In this document: in pieces, positions 7,797-17,865 of the stretch
Layout: every line of letters starts with the position of its first letter
Position numbering within the stretch: the first letter of the stretch is position 1
Notes under the pieces: model-generated
What the model was told of the DNA's origin: nothing
Databases searched by the model: none
The model's input: only the letters and a program-made list of their open reading frames with translations
NCBI GenBank assembly: GCA_017560095.1
Contig: JAFYOU010000049.1
Location: forward strand, 1-47,127
Reading direction: 5' to 3'
DNA length: 47,127 nucleotides
Origin: Candidatus Gastranaerophilales bacterium
GTDB lineage: Bacteria; Cyanobacteriota; Vampirovibrionia; Gastranaerophilales; Gastranaerophilaceae
Position numbers and translations under genes: made by a program

Positions 7797-8864
7797 ATGA
7801 AAATTCTTTTTGTAACAGATTTATATCCAATCCTTGATGATAAAACCATTCCAAAAATCATTGAAGATTTTGCTCTCGCTTTTAAAAAAAGAGGAAATGA
7901 TGTTTTTGTAATTCGAGCTAATTTTTTATTAAATTCATATTTACGAGGGCATAAATATATACCTGAATGCGAAACAACAAGAAACGAAGTGCGTATTTAT
8001 AACAAAAACTTTTTTCTACCTTTTTTAGATGCAAATATTGATTATTTAAATGAAAAATTTGATTTAATAATTTCTCATATGCCATCAGGACATATTTACG
8101 CCGATTTAATTAATAAACATTTAAAATTGCCCCGCATTTCAATTGTTCATCAAAGCGATTATCGAGTTTTAAATAATTTTAAATATGCTTTTTATTTTAA
8201 AAATAGGCTTGAAAAAGCTCTTCAAAATTCAACTTTAATAGGTGCAAGAAATAAATTTTTAGCCGAAAAATTAAAAGCAGATTTTATTTTACCTTCATTT
8301 GTAGATATTGATAAAATTGTCCAAAATAAAGATTTCAAAACTGACAAATTAAAGTTAATTACTCTATCAAAATTAATTAAGCGAAAAAATATCGATTTAG
8401 TTATAAAAGCATTAACTAAAATTGATTTTGATTTTGAATATTCTATATATGGAGAAGGCAGAGAAGAAAAAAAACTTGAAAAATTAATTAAAAAATACAG
8501 TCTTCAAAATAAAATTAAAATCTACCCCCATATTGAACATAATAAAATATGGCAAAAATTGGATGAAAACAACGTTTTTATTTTGCCATCTATTAATGAA
8601 ACTTTTGGAATATCTTATCTTGAAGCGATGTCTCGTGGTCTAATTACAATAGGCACAATAGGTACTGGAATTGATGGCATCATTGAAAATAATAAAAATG
8701 GATATTTAATTAAACCAGAAATCAAAGATATTAAAGATGTTTTAGAAAAAATAAAAAAACAAAACAACAATGAAATAATTAAAAATTCACTTTTAACAAT
8801 TAAAAACTATACAGAAAATGAAATTATGAATAAATATGACGAAGTTATTAAAAAAATTCTATGA
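7797..8864 (+). CDS. glycosyltransferase, GT4-like (GT-B fold)
   Basis: A 355-residue cytoplasmic enzyme that should transfer a sugar from a nucleotide donor to a lipid or polysaccharide acceptor. The N-terminal Rossmann half begins MKILFVTDLYPILDD. The C-terminal half has the donor-binding region: ITLSKLIKRKNIDLVIKAL, YGEGREEKKLEKLI, and the E-x7-E motif in ETFGISYLEAMSRG near residues 270-283. Donor and acceptor cannot be predicted. It is divergent from the ATP synthase operon and about 60 bases before nusB, which may have its own start. Confidence 0.85.
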   Translation: MKILFVTDLYPILDDKTIPKIIEDFALAFKKRGNDVFVIRANFLLNSYLRGHKYIPECETTRNEVRIYNKNFFLPFLDANIDYLNEKFDLIISHMPSGHIYADLINKHLKLPRISIVHQSDYRVLNNFKYAFYFKNRLEKALQNSTLIGARNKFLAEKLKADFILPSFVDIDKIVQNKDFKTDKLKLITLSKLIKRKNIDLVIKALTKIDFDFEYSIYGEGREEKKLEKLIKKYSLQNKIKIYPHIEHNKIWQKLDENNVFILPSINETFGISYLEAMSRGLITIGTIGTGIDGIIENNKNGYLIKPEIKDIKDVLEKIKKQNNNEIIKNSLLTIKNYTENEIMNKYDEVIKKIL

Positions 8865-8882
8865 AAATAGATTTTTTCAAAA

Positions 8883-8888
8883 TATAAT
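8883..8888 (+). promoter_or_regulatory. possible nusB promoter (-10 box only)
   Basis: A perfect TATAAT lies in the 62-base gap before nusB, giving a leader of about 30 bases with the ribosome site AAGGA at 8912-8916. No good -35 box is visible 16-18 bases upstream, so nusB may instead be read from the glycosyltransferase promoter. Confidence 0.35.
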
Positions 8889-8926
8889 TTAAATATCATC
8901 TCACAACAAAAAAGGAATTAATAAGA

Positions 8927-9580
8927 ATGCAAGCAAGAAGAGCAAGTAGAGAATTAGCCTTAATACTATTTTCTCAATTAGATAAAAATATCGACAAATA
9001 TGAAAAAGAAGATTTTTCAACAATTGTTTTAAAATCGGTTAGAACTTTAGTTTCATCCTCAACAGATGAAATTTCTCATTGTGTTTCACAACTAAATGAA
9101 CTTAAAAATCAAATTATTGATTTTGAAAACAACCATGAAGACAATTTATCACGTCCAATAGATTGTGATAATATACCTGTTGCGCTACCAATGACATCTG
9201 ATTTTGAAGCAAAAATTGATATAATGCTAAATGCAGCAGAAAAAACAATGTCAGCACTTGATATCGCCGAATTATGTACTTTATCTCACCAAAAAGATGT
9301 TCAAGAATATGTTATGACCTTATGTTCAACATATCAAAACCATAAAGATGAAATCGATAAAATGATTAGCGAGTTTGCTTTTGGTTGGGATATTGAAAGA
9401 ATTTTTAAAATTGACAAAGATATTTTAAGAATTGCAATTGCTGAATTAGCTTTTATTAAAGATGCTCCACATAAAGTCGTTATAGATGAAGCACTAGAAC
9501 TAGCAAAAAAATACTCAACAGATGATTCTCCTTCGTTTATCAACGGAATTTTAGCAAGAGTTGTAGAAAAACATGTTTAA
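8927..9580 (+). CDS. nusB: transcription antitermination factor NusB
   Basis: An RNA-binding partner of NusE (ribosomal protein S10) in rRNA antitermination. At 217 residues it is much longer than the usual 130-140: the NusB fold is split by an insertion of roughly 70-80 residues after the first helices. The start MQARRASRELALILFSQL and this length match the cyanobacterial type. The C-terminal half is canonical (WDIERIFKIDKDILRIAIAEL, APHKVVIDEALELAKKYST, FINGILARV). AAGGA precedes the start by ten bases. Its end overlaps ftsY by eight bases. Confidence 0.95.
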   Translation: MQARRASRELALILFSQLDKNIDKYEKEDFSTIVLKSVRTLVSSSTDEISHCVSQLNELKNQIIDFENNHEDNLSRPIDCDNIPVALPMTSDFEAKIDIMLNAAEKTMSALDIAELCTLSHQKDVQEYVMTLCSTYQNHKDEIDKMISEFAFGWDIERIFKIDKDILRIAIAELAFIKDAPHKVVIDEALELAKKYSTDDSPSFINGILARVVEKHV

Positions 9581-10520
9581 TTTTTTCAAGAAAAAAGAAG
9601 AAAATAATGAGAATAAGGCTCAAAACCAAGGTTTTGGGCTTTTAAAAAATGCACTAGCAAACACCGCTAATTCTTTAATAGATAGTGTCGTTAGTGTTGT
9701 TACGGGTGATTCAATACCTGATGAATTTGAACTTGATGATATTGAATCAATGTTAATCAAAGCTGATTTAGGTATAGATTTAGCTACTGAATTGGTTGAA
9801 AAAATTAAAGAAAAAAGAATCAAATCATCTCAACTAAAAGATTTTTTAAAACAAGAATTTGTTGAAATTTTAAATTTAGAATCCGATAACAAATTAAAAT
9901 TCAACAAAGAAAAGCTAAATGTTTATTTTGTTGTTGGAGTTAATGGCGCAGGGAAAACAACTTTAATCGGAAAACTTGCAAACCGTTTCAAAGAACAAGG
10001 CGAGCGTGTTCTTTTGGTTGCTGGAGATACATTTCGTGCAGCAGCAGAGGAGCAACTTGATGTTTGGTCTAAAAGAGCTAATGTCGATATTTTAAGAGAA
10101 GATAAAGCAGATAGTGCATCATTAGCATATCGCTCTATAGATATGGCTCGCAAAGATGGTTATAACGTAGTAATAATCGATAGTGCAGGGCGCTTACAAA
10201 ATAAATTTAATTTAATTGAAGAATTAAAGAAAATTAAAAATGTTATCTATAAAAAAATTGAAAATGACAATCTCGAAACTTTATTGGTTTTAGATGGCTC
10301 TCAAGGGCAAAATGGTTTAAATCAAGCACTTGTTTTTAATGAAGCTGTTGATATAACAGCACTTGCAATAACAAAACTTGACGGAACGCCAAAAGGTGGA
10401 ATTATTTTTTCAATAGCAAAAAATCTTAAATTGCCAACAAAATTAATTGGAATCGGTGAAGGCATAAATGATATTATTGATTTCAATAAAGCCGATTTTA
10501 TAAATGCGTTGTTTGAATAA
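9573..10520 (+). CDS. ftsY: signal recognition particle receptor FtsY
   Basis: The SRP-receptor GTPase that brings translating ribosomes to the membrane. The 315 residues cover the N and G domains only; the long acidic A domain of E. coli is absent and a short basic start (MFNFFKKKEENNENK) takes its place. GTPase motifs are GVNGAGKTTLIGKLA (122-136), DTFRAAAEEQL, DSAGRLQNK and TKLDGTPKGG. It overlaps nusB and is followed one base after its stop by a comEC start, so the three genes form an operon. Confidence 0.97.
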   Translation: MFNFFKKKEENNENKAQNQGFGLLKNALANTANSLIDSVVSVVTGDSIPDEFELDDIESMLIKADLGIDLATELVEKIKEKRIKSSQLKDFLKQEFVEILNLESDNKLKFNKEKLNVYFVVGVNGAGKTTLIGKLANRFKEQGERVLLVAGDTFRAAAEEQLDVWSKRANVDILREDKADSASLAYRSIDMARKDGYNVVIIDSAGRLQNKFNLIEELKKIKNVIYKKIENDNLETLLVLDGSQGQNGLNQALVFNEAVDITALAITKLDGTPKGGIIFSIAKNLKLPTKLIGIGEGINDIIDFNKADFINALFE

Positions 10521-10521
10521 T

Positions 10522-13044
10522 ATGAAAGATCTTTTTTCATACACAAAATTATTTACAATACTATTTACAATATTTTATATCTTTGGACTCCTTGGAAGCT
10601 TTTTTGAACATGAAATTTTATTTTCTTCAATAAGTTTTTTAATTCTTTTGTGCTTAGTTTTATTTTTAAATTTAGATTTTAAAAAAATTATTGTTCTTTA
10701 TTTAATCTTTTTTATTGGTTTAATTAAAGCAAATCAATCTTTAAAATTGCCTTCAATATTAGATGAAGTTTATTCAAACGACGCAATCATTAAAGGACAA
10801 ATAATAAGTTCAAACAACATTTCAAATAAAAACGATAAAATAAAATTTTTCTTAAAAACAAATGAAGTTAAAGTTAATAATGAAACCTTTAAAGATTTAA
10901 ACATCAAATTTTTAATAAGCATAAACAAAATTGAAAAATACAAAAATGAAATTTCGATCGGGGATTATGCAGAATTAAAAGGAAAATTGCGCCATCCAAA
11001 TTATGCATCCAATCCTCATCAATTTGATTATCGAAATTACCTTTTAAACAAAGATGTTAAAAACATTTTATATGCTGATGATTTCAAAAAATTAAAAGAA
11101 CCTGACTTTAAAACCGATAAATGGTATTTTGTTTTAAAAAAACTTGAAAAAGCGAGAAATAACATCATTGAAAAACATTCAAAAAATATCAAATCTCCTC
11201 GCTTAGAAATTTTAGGTGGAATTATTTTTGGCTCCGAAACAATAAACCCAGATGAAGAAATAAAAGAAAACTTTAAAAATTCTGGTTTACTTCATTTGCT
11301 TGCAGCAAGTGGATTAAACGTTGCTTTAATTTATGGAATATGGTGGTGGATAGCAACCTTTATTCGTTTTCCATATAACCTTTCCATTTTAATTGGTGCT
11401 ATATTTGTAATTCTTTATACTTTTATGACAGGTTTTCCTCCAAGTATTTTAAGAGCTTCCATTATGCTTTTATTTGTACTTTTTGGAAAAATAATCGACA
11501 GAAACACAAACTCTTTAGCCTTAATATTCTTTGTTGGTTTTTTGATGCTTTTTACAACTCCAAAAATCCTTTTTGATGTTAGTTTTCAACTCTCTTTTAT
11601 TGTAACAATTGGACTAGTTATTTGTATACCAATAATTACAGCAAAATTTGATAAAATAGACAAAAAATATAAAGAAAAATACAAAAATTTTTCACGAATA
11701 AAAAAATACTTTATCACATTATTCTTGCCTTCTTCCCTTGTCACGATAGTTGCAATTCCATTAGTTGCACAACTTTGCGTTATGCCACTACAGATGCATT
11801 ATTTTAACAATTTTACTCCATTTAGCTTATTAGCAAATATTGCCGTTGTTCCGTTTATTGGATTTTTAAGTTTTATTGGTTTTGTTAGTTCATTTTTTGC
11901 CCTTATTCCCGTAATTGGTCAAAAAATTATTTATGTTTTTGATTTATTTGCAAATCCATTATTGGGATTGTTGGTTAAAATCAGCGAATTTTTTGCTTCT
12001 TCCAAATATTCACTAATCACAACAATAGGTTTAAACGCTTTTCAAATTGGAATATTTTGGATAATAGGTTTATTATCTATACTTAATTTAAAAAACAATT
12101 TTAAAAATAAAAAACAAATAATTTTTTTAACCGTTTGCATAATTTTATTTTTTATTAGCTTTTTTCAATTTAAAAATAATAACCTTGAAATAATAATGTT
12201 TGATGTTGAAAATGCTGATAGTTTTTTAATCAAAACTCCAAAAAACAAATATATTATGATTGACACAGGGAAAAAATCATACAATGGTTCAACCTCAGCT
12301 CAACTTATTATTAATAAATTTTTAAAAAATGAAAGAATAAATAAAATTGAATATTTAATCATAACGCATTTTGATTCAGATCATTGTGGCGGGGTTATAG
12401 ATATATTAAAAGAAAATAAAGTCAATAAAATAATCATACAAAGCGAAACGCCAAAGTCTCAAACTTCAAAAGAAATTCTTAATTACCTAAAAGAAAATAA
12501 ATTAAATTATTCAATTGCAAAAAATAATGATGAAATTTACTTTGAAGATGATGTAAAAATTAAAACCTTCACACCAAATTTAAAAAATGATAATGAATCA
12601 TCAATTATAACTTTATTAACATATAAAAACAAAAACGCTCTTTTTATGGGCGATTCAAATACAAAAGGATACAAAAACATTAGCAATTACTTACCTAATG
12701 AAGTTGAAATAATCAAAATTGGACACCACGGTTCAAAAAATTCAATTAACAATGACATGATTAAAAATCTAAAACCAAAATACGCATTAATTTCTGTTGG
12801 ATACAACAAATTTAACCACCCCAATTCTAGTATTATAAATATTCTTGAAGAAAATAATATAAATATAATTTCAACCAGAACTTTTGGTTTTTCAAAAATT
12901 ATTCTAAAAAACAAAGAAATAAGAACATATCACTACGACAACTCAAAGAAGCGATTAAAAGAAATTTCTTTTAAAGATTTTGACTCAATTCCCTTTCATG
13001 AGAGCGAATTTCTAAAAAATTTTATAAGTAAAAACAGCAAATAA
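10522..13044 (+). CDS. comEC: ComEC/Rec2 DNA-uptake channel
   Basis: The inner-membrane channel that carries single-stranded DNA into the cell during natural transformation. About 840 residues: N-terminal membrane helices, a soluble DUF4131-like region (about 85-200, with HPNYASNPHQFDYRNYL), the competence domain with many helices (about 220-540, starting GLLHLLAASGLNVALI), and a C-terminal metallo-beta-lactamase domain with THFDSDHCGG and GHHGSKNS. All three usual domains are intact. I place the start at the ATG one base after the ftsY stop; an in-frame ATG at 10504 would add six residues inside ftsY. Neither has a clear ribosome site. Confidence 0.93.
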   Translation: MKDLFSYTKLFTILFTIFYIFGLLGSFFEHEILFSSISFLILLCLVLFLNLDFKKIIVLYLIFFIGLIKANQSLKLPSILDEVYSNDAIIKGQIISSNNISNKNDKIKFFLKTNEVKVNNETFKDLNIKFLISINKIEKYKNEISIGDYAELKGKLRHPNYASNPHQFDYRNYLLNKDVKNILYADDFKKLKEPDFKTDKWYFVLKKLEKARNNIIEKHSKNIKSPRLEILGGIIFGSETINPDEEIKENFKNSGLLHLLAASGLNVALIYGIWWWIATFIRFPYNLSILIGAIFVILYTFMTGFPPSILRASIMLLFVLFGKIIDRNTNSLALIFFVGFLMLFTTPKILFDVSFQLSFIVTIGLVICIPIITAKFDKIDKKYKEKYKNFSRIKKYFITLFLPSSLVTIVAIPLVAQLCVMPLQMHYFNNFTPFSLLANIAVVPFIGFLSFIGFVSSFFALIPVIGQKIIYVFDLFANPLLGLLVKISEFFASSKYSLITTIGLNAFQIGIFWIIGLLSILNLKNNFKNKKQIIFLTVCIILFFISFFQFKNNNLEIIMFDVENADSFLIKTPKNKYIMIDTGKKSYNGSTSAQLIINKFLKNERINKIEYLIITHFDSDHCGGVIDILKENKVNKIIIQSETPKSQTSKEILNYLKENKLNYSIAKNNDEIYFEDDVKIKTFTPNLKNDNESSIITLLTYKNKNALFMGDSNTKGYKNISNYLPNEVEIIKIGHHGSKNSINNDMIKNLKPKYALISVGYNKFNHPNSSIINILEENNINIISTRTFGFSKIILKNKEIRTYHYDNSKKRLKEISFKDFDSIPFHESEFLKNFISKNSK

Positions 13045-13094
13045 AACTTTTTTGTGCGATAATTAAACCAAGTTAAATTTAAAGGAGATTTAAG

Positions 13095-14774
13095 ATGAGA
13101 GAAATTTCACCTCTTCAAAAAGAAAGATTGAACTATCAACCAAAATTAGCTGGAGCTTTAGCTAACGGCATTAATTCAGTTAAGCTAACTCTTGGCGAAG
13201 CAACTCGTTCTGTTGCAGACGAACAAGATATTAAAAATTTATTTCCAAATGTTTTTGGAAAACCTATTGCAAAATTTGCTGCAGCTGGTGACGATTTATC
13301 AACTGAAATGAAAAATGTTGGCGTTATTTTATCAGGCGGCCAAGCTCCTGGCGGTCATAACGTTATTGCAGGACTTTACGATGCACTAAAAACCGCCAAC
13401 AAAGAAAATAAATTATTTGGTTTCTTGGGTGGCCCATCAGGTATTGTTGATGGTAAATACATCGAATTAACTGATGAAATTATGGACAAATATAGAAACA
13501 CAGGCGGTTTCGATATTATTGGTTCAGGCAGAACAAAACTTGAAACTGAATCTCAATTTGAAAAAGCTTTAGAAGTATGTAAAAAATTAAACATCGGCGC
13601 TATTGTTATTATTGGTGGCGATGATTCTAATACAAACGCTTGTTTATTGGCTGAATGGATGGCTGCGAACAATACTGGTATTAATGTAATTGGTTGTCCT
13701 AAAACAATTGATGGCGATTTAAAAAATGACCAAATCGAAATTTCATTTGGTTTTGATACTGCTACAAAAACTTATGCTGAATTAATCGGTAATATTCAAA
13801 GAGACGCAAATTCAGCTAAAAAATATTGGCACTTTATTAAATTAATGGGTCGTAGCGCATCCCATGTTTGTCTTGAAGTTGCACTTCAAACTCAACCAAA
13901 CATCACTTTAATTGGCGAAGAAGTTGAAGCTAAAAAACAATCTTTAGAAGAAATTGTTAACTATATGGCAAACATTATTGCTGCTCGTGGAAACCAAGGT
14001 AAAAACTTTGGTATAGCTTTAATTCCAGAAGGTTTAATTGAATTCATTCCTGAAATGAAAGTTATGATTGGCGAATTAAATGACTTAATGGCTAATTTAG
14101 AACATGATGGTGCTTATCAAGAAGCTCCTCAAGCTCAAAAATATGAAATCATCACTTCTGAATTAAATCCAACAAGTGCTAAATTATTCAATTCTCTTCC
14201 ATCAACAATTAAAGCTCAATTATTAATGGATAGAGACCCTCACGGAAACGTTCAAGTTTCAAAAATTGAAACAGAAAAATTATTAATTGAAATGATTGCA
14301 AGAAGACTTGAAGAAATGAAGCAACAAGGTTCATACACAGGTAAATTTGCAGACCAAGCTCATTTCTTTGGTTATGAAGGAAGATGTGCAATGCCATCTA
14401 ACTTTGATGCAGATTACTGCTATTCATTAGGATACAACGCATTTGCTTTAATTCAATCAGGTTTAACTGGTTACTTATCATCAATTAAAAATACAACTAA
14501 ACCTGCTACTGAATGGGTTGCAGGCGGTGTTCCATTAACTATGATGATGAATATGGAAAGAAGACACGGCGCAATGAAACCTGTAATTAAAAAAGCGCTA
14601 GTTGAACTAGATGGCCCAGTATTTAAAGCATTAGAACAAAATAGGGATAAATGGGCAATTAATGATTGCTATGTATTCCCTGGTGCTGTTCAATACTTTG
14701 GCCCAGCTTCAGTTTGCGACGTTACTACAATCACATTACAATTGGAACAAGAACGCGCTTTAGTTAATGTATAA
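13095..14774 (+). CDS. pfp: pyrophosphate-dependent 6-phosphofructokinase
   Basis: Interconverts fructose 6-phosphate and fructose 1,6-bisphosphate using pyrophosphate. At 559 residues it matches the long PFP-beta type of plants and many anaerobes. Motifs: GGQAPGGHN (81-89), GGDDSNTNA (174-182, with Asp where ATP enzymes have Gly, the pyrophosphate signature), PKTIDGDLKN (202-211, catalytic Asp), MGRSASH (251-257). Strong ribosome site AAAGGAG before the ATG and a terminator after it: a single-gene unit. It suggests reversible, energy-saving glycolysis in a fermenter. A GATAAT at 13058-13063 may be its -10 box. Confidence 0.96.
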   Translation: MREISPLQKERLNYQPKLAGALANGINSVKLTLGEATRSVADEQDIKNLFPNVFGKPIAKFAAAGDDLSTEMKNVGVILSGGQAPGGHNVIAGLYDALKTANKENKLFGFLGGPSGIVDGKYIELTDEIMDKYRNTGGFDIIGSGRTKLETESQFEKALEVCKKLNIGAIVIIGGDDSNTNACLLAEWMAANNTGINVIGCPKTIDGDLKNDQIEISFGFDTATKTYAELIGNIQRDANSAKKYWHFIKLMGRSASHVCLEVALQTQPNITLIGEEVEAKKQSLEEIVNYMANIIAARGNQGKNFGIALIPEGLIEFIPEMKVMIGELNDLMANLEHDGAYQEAPQAQKYEIITSELNPTSAKLFNSLPSTIKAQLLMDRDPHGNVQVSKIETEKLLIEMIARRLEEMKQQGSYTGKFADQAHFFGYEGRCAMPSNFDADYCYSLGYNAFALIQSGLTGYLSSIKNTTKPATEWVAGGVPLTMMMNMERRHGAMKPVIKKALVELDGPVFKALEQNRDKWAINDCYVFPGAVQYFGPASVCDVTTITLQLEQERALVNV

Positions 14775-14792
14775 TTAACAAATAAAAGAATT

Positions 14793-14819
14793 AACCGCTC
14801 TCAAGTGAGAGCGGTTTTT
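14793..14819 (+). terminator. rho-independent terminator after pfp
   Basis: A 10-bp perfect stem AACCGCTCTC / GAGAGCGGTT with an AAGT loop runs straight into a T tract. It is the strongest terminator in the window and ends the phosphofructokinase transcript. Confidence 0.92.
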
Positions 14820-14844
14820 CTATATCATATAATGTATTTTATAG

Positions 14845-14867
14845 AAAAAATTAATCTTTAGATTTAT
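14845..14867. repeat. 23-base repeat, copy 1
   Basis: A 23-base A/T-rich word centred on AATCTTTAGATT is repeated exactly at 23602-23624. Both copies lie downstream of minus-strand transcription units (the flgL end and the Omp85 gene). Read on the minus strand each gives a short AATCT/AGATT fold before six T, so it may be a weak backup terminator. Confidence 0.5.
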
Positions 14868-14872
14868 AATAT

Positions 14873-14898
14873 AAAAAAAGACCTCTTGAATTAAGAGG
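14873..14898 (-). terminator. terminator of the flagellar operon
   Basis: On the minus strand CCTCTT, loop AATTC, AAGAGG is followed by TC and seven T. It lies 33 bases past the flgL stop and faces the pfp terminator, so the convergent units are separated here by two one-way terminators. Confidence 0.8.
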
Positions 14899-14930
14899 CT
14901 AATGGTAAGTAAGTAAATTTATTTTTATTT

Positions 14931-15866
14931 TTAGATGTAATCTAAAAGCGATACACTTCCTAAAATTGTTGTTCCGATAGAATAACTTGCCTGCAAGGCG
15001 GTTTGAGCATTAGCTAAATCAGTCGCTGCTTTTGTAATATCAACTTCTTCAAGATCAACCTTGTCTTCAGTTAATTTTAAAATTGTATCTTCATTAATAT
15101 TTTTTGTTGAATCAAGTTTTGCAACTTTGGCAGAAACCAACCCTTGAGATTGAGTTATATTTTTTGTAGCCTTATCTAGTACTCCAAGTTTTTCCCTAAT
15201 TTTGTCATATTCCAAAGTATCTGCATTTAAAAGTTCATCCAAATGCTTCATCTGAGAGAAGAAATCTAGTTGAACACCATTATCATCAACTAAAGTTGGG
15301 TCTTGTTTGCCAAAAATTTCTTCGCCAGTAAAATTATATGCAAAAGTTGTATTTTCACTGATTGTTAAATTTCTATCACCAGCTTGCTGGCTACTTCCAT
15401 GGTAAGTCACATTTCCGTTTTCATCAACTGTATAAGGTTGCTCTTTTGTGTATGTACCAGAAAACACATAATTATCAAGGTATTTTACATTCATTTTATC
15501 TTGAATAGTTACAACTCTTTGTTTAATTTCCATAGCAATTGCTTTTGCACTTTCAGGAGAATTTGTCGCATTTGACGCTTGAACAATTAAAGCATTAATT
15601 GCAGAAATTTCATCAGTTACAGCCCCCAATGCATCATATGCCAAATCCATTTCATTAACTGCGGCTTGGATATTACTTTGATAAAGCTCTAATTGAGCTA
15701 ATTGATCATTTAATTTCAAAACTTTTGTTGCATCAGGTACATTTTCAGAAACTTTTGTAAAATTTTTATTAGATGCAATCTTATTCATAATATCAACATA
15801 GGTCTTATATGAGTTACCCATTGAATTAGTTGCCATATTTGTTATTGTTGAAGTTGATACACGCAT
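14931..15866 (-). CDS. flgL: hook-filament junction protein FlgL (HAP3)
   Basis: The junction protein next to the filament, related to flagellin; 311 residues, typical. The N-terminal MRVSTSTITNMATNSMGN and paired coiled-coil ends (residues 40-90, and TAAxDLANAQTALQAS-like helix near 280-300) are the polymerisation regions, with a variable centre (about 135-190). It is the last gene of the operon after flgK, separated by 22 bases. Confidence 0.95.
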   Translation of the reverse strand: MRVSTSTITNMATNSMGNSYKTYVDIMNKIASNKNFTKVSENVPDATKVLKLNDQLAQLELYQSNIQAAVNEMDLAYDALGAVTDEISAINALIVQASNATNSPESAKAIAMEIKQRVVTIQDKMNVKYLDNYVFSGTYTKEQPYTVDENGNVTYHGSSQQAGDRNLTISENTTFAYNFTGEEIFGKQDPTLVDDNGVQLDFFSQMKHLDELLNADTLEYDKIREKLGVLDKATKNITQSQGLVSAKVAKLDSTKNINEDTILKLTEDKVDLEEVDITKAATDLANAQTALQASYSIGTTILGSVSLLDYI

Positions 15867-15888
15867 AATAAAAATCCTTTTTTATTTT

Positions 15889-17439
15889 TTATACCATACT
15901 AATAATTGTGCCCATTAAATCATTTATTGTTGAAAATAATTTTGCTGAAGCTTCATAAGCTCTTTGATATTTAATCATATCGGCAAGCTCTTCATCTAAA
16001 TTAACACCAACGATGTTAGCGTAATTTGTAGCATCAGCATCAGCTATATCATTTGCTGTATCTGCTTTTGCTTGAATTGTTGCAACATCCATACCTGTTT
16101 TTGCTGCATTATTTGTCAAAAATTCACTTAATGTACATTTATTTTTTCCATTGTTATATATGCAAATTTTTTCATTTTGCAATGCAGTAATTTTTGTTGC
16201 ATTGTCTGAATTACCTATTGATTTAACCCAATTTGCATCAACATTGCCATTTTCATCCGTGTAATTAGCTAAATCAATTCTAGCTGCTGCAACTAAAAAT
16301 GGATCATTCAAAATAGCAGAATTAACTTGGATATTGCTTGCACTGAACTCAGCACCATCGCTTGTTGTAAACATAGGAGTATTTGATTCAATCAAAATAG
16401 TATTTCCATCCGCATCTGCACCCAATGCTGCAGCGAACACACCTTCATCATAACTTCCAAAAGTTTGTATATCGTTAAGTGCATTTGCAAATGTTAATGC
16501 CGCAGTATCCATTGCGGTTTTTATATCATTTATGCTTGTGTAGTTTTCACTTGAACCATTCAAAAATTCAACATAAGCCCTCATTGAACCTGAATTAAAC
16601 TTGTCAGCAACTCCATTTTCAATTATATAATCAGGATTTTCAGTTGATTTTAATGAAAATTTAACAGCACCATCTGGATTTGTTGAATCAAAATCAACCT
16701 CAATATTATATTTGAGCTCTCCACCTTGAACTAATGCAACATCACCTAAAAAAACATTAACCGTTCCGTTTGCATTTGCTTCGGTTTTAACATCCATATA
16801 ATTAGATAATTCCTTTAAGATATTATTTATTTCAACCTGAGTAGAACTACCTTGATTATTTTTAACATGTGCTTCATTAGCTTTTGCAAGATTGGTCATA
16901 AGATTATTAATAAAAACAACTTCATTACTTACAGCCTGAAATTTATCTTCTTGCAATGATTCGCATTTAGTTGAAACTTGATTAAATTTTTCACAAACAT
17001 TTTGGGCTGCAAGAACATATTGTTGTCTAATCGACATATCAGTAGGAAATTTTTCTAAATCAGCTGCAGCAGCATAAAATTCATTCAATAAACCGTTCAA
17101 ACCATTATCGCCCAAGTCATCCGCGATTCCCTCTAATTCACCTAAAGCATCAGCCAAGGTGTTATAATAGTTTGAATCAGCATTAGAATCTAATAAATCT
17201 TTAAAGGCGGCATCATCTATATAATCAGATAAAGAAGAAATTGAAGCGCCATTCATACCTTTTATTGTAGAAATAACATTTTCACAATTTGTTGTATACT
17301 CGTTAGTAACAAAATTAACTCTTTGTCTATGATATCCGTCAACATGCAAATTTGCAATATTTTGAGAAACAACAGTTAATGCATACTGATTGTTTTTCAT
17401 AGAACCTAGAGAAATATTCATACTTTGATTAAGCGACAT
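15889..17439 (-). CDS. flgK: hook-filament junction protein FlgK (HAP1)
   Basis: The junction protein next to the hook; 516 residues. The N-terminal rod-type signature NQYALTVVSQNIANLHVDGYHRQ-like segment (about residues 17-40) and the C-terminal GVNLDEELADMIKYQRAYEASAKLFSTINDLM helix are diagnostic. The middle is an acidic, variable domain. It is exported with help from FlgN, encoded just upstream. Confidence 0.95.
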   Translation of the reverse strand: MSLNQSMNISLGSMKNNQYALTVVSQNIANLHVDGYHRQRVNFVTNEYTTNCENVISTIKGMNGASISSLSDYIDDAAFKDLLDSNADSNYYNTLADALGELEGIADDLGDNGLNGLLNEFYAAAADLEKFPTDMSIRQQYVLAAQNVCEKFNQVSTKCESLQEDKFQAVSNEVVFINNLMTNLAKANEAHVKNNQGSSTQVEINNILKELSNYMDVKTEANANGTVNVFLGDVALVQGGELKYNIEVDFDSTNPDGAVKFSLKSTENPDYIIENGVADKFNSGSMRAYVEFLNGSSENYTSINDIKTAMDTAALTFANALNDIQTFGSYDEGVFAAALGADADGNTILIESNTPMFTTSDGAEFSASNIQVNSAILNDPFLVAAARIDLANYTDENGNVDANWVKSIGNSDNATKITALQNEKICIYNNGKNKCTLSEFLTNNAAKTGMDVATIQAKADTANDIADADATNYANIVGVNLDEELADMIKYQRAYEASAKLFSTINDLMGTIISMV

Positions 17440-17466
17440 AATTAAATCCTTTTAATTTCCTTTAAA

Positions 17467-17856
17467 TTAGGCTTCTTCCGTGATTGATGAAATATCTAAA
17501 CATTCGCTATCTTGGCATCCTACGCCACGAGCGTTGTATGAAGTTTTTTCATTTTGCGCTATATTTAATATGCCAGATAATATGTTATTTATAACATCTA
17601 AGGAATGTTTTATTAATATTTCGTTATTTTTTTGAATAACTTTTATTTCTTCGCCAAGCTTTTTTAAATTCTGCTTTTCGTCATCAGAAAAGTTATTGTT
17701 TACCAGATCGAACCTATTAATTTTTTCAGCCAAAACGATTATTGCTTCATCCGTTAAATTTAAAACTTCTAAATTCTTTTTTATTATTGCTTCTTTTTTA
17801 TTTAACAAAACTTCTTTAAGCTCTAAAAAAGTAGCGTAAACTTCATTATAATTCAT
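17467..17856 (-). CDS. flgN: FlgN-like export chaperone for FlgK and FlgL
   Basis: A 129-residue, mostly helical cytoplasmic protein with no membrane segment. The C-terminal NEKTSYNARG is typical of FlgN, where a similar Y-x-A-x-G segment precedes a disordered tail. It lies immediately before flgK and flgL, its clients in other bacteria. The sequence is divergent, so the name rests on both the motif and the position. Confidence 0.8.
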   Translation of the reverse strand: MNYNEVYATFLELKEVLLNKKEAIIKKNLEVLNLTDEAIIVLAEKINRFDLVNNNFSDDEKQNLKKLGEEIKVIQKNNEILIKHSLDVINNILSGILNIAQNEKTSYNARGVGCQDSECLDISSITEEA

Positions 17857-17865
17857 TACTTACCT

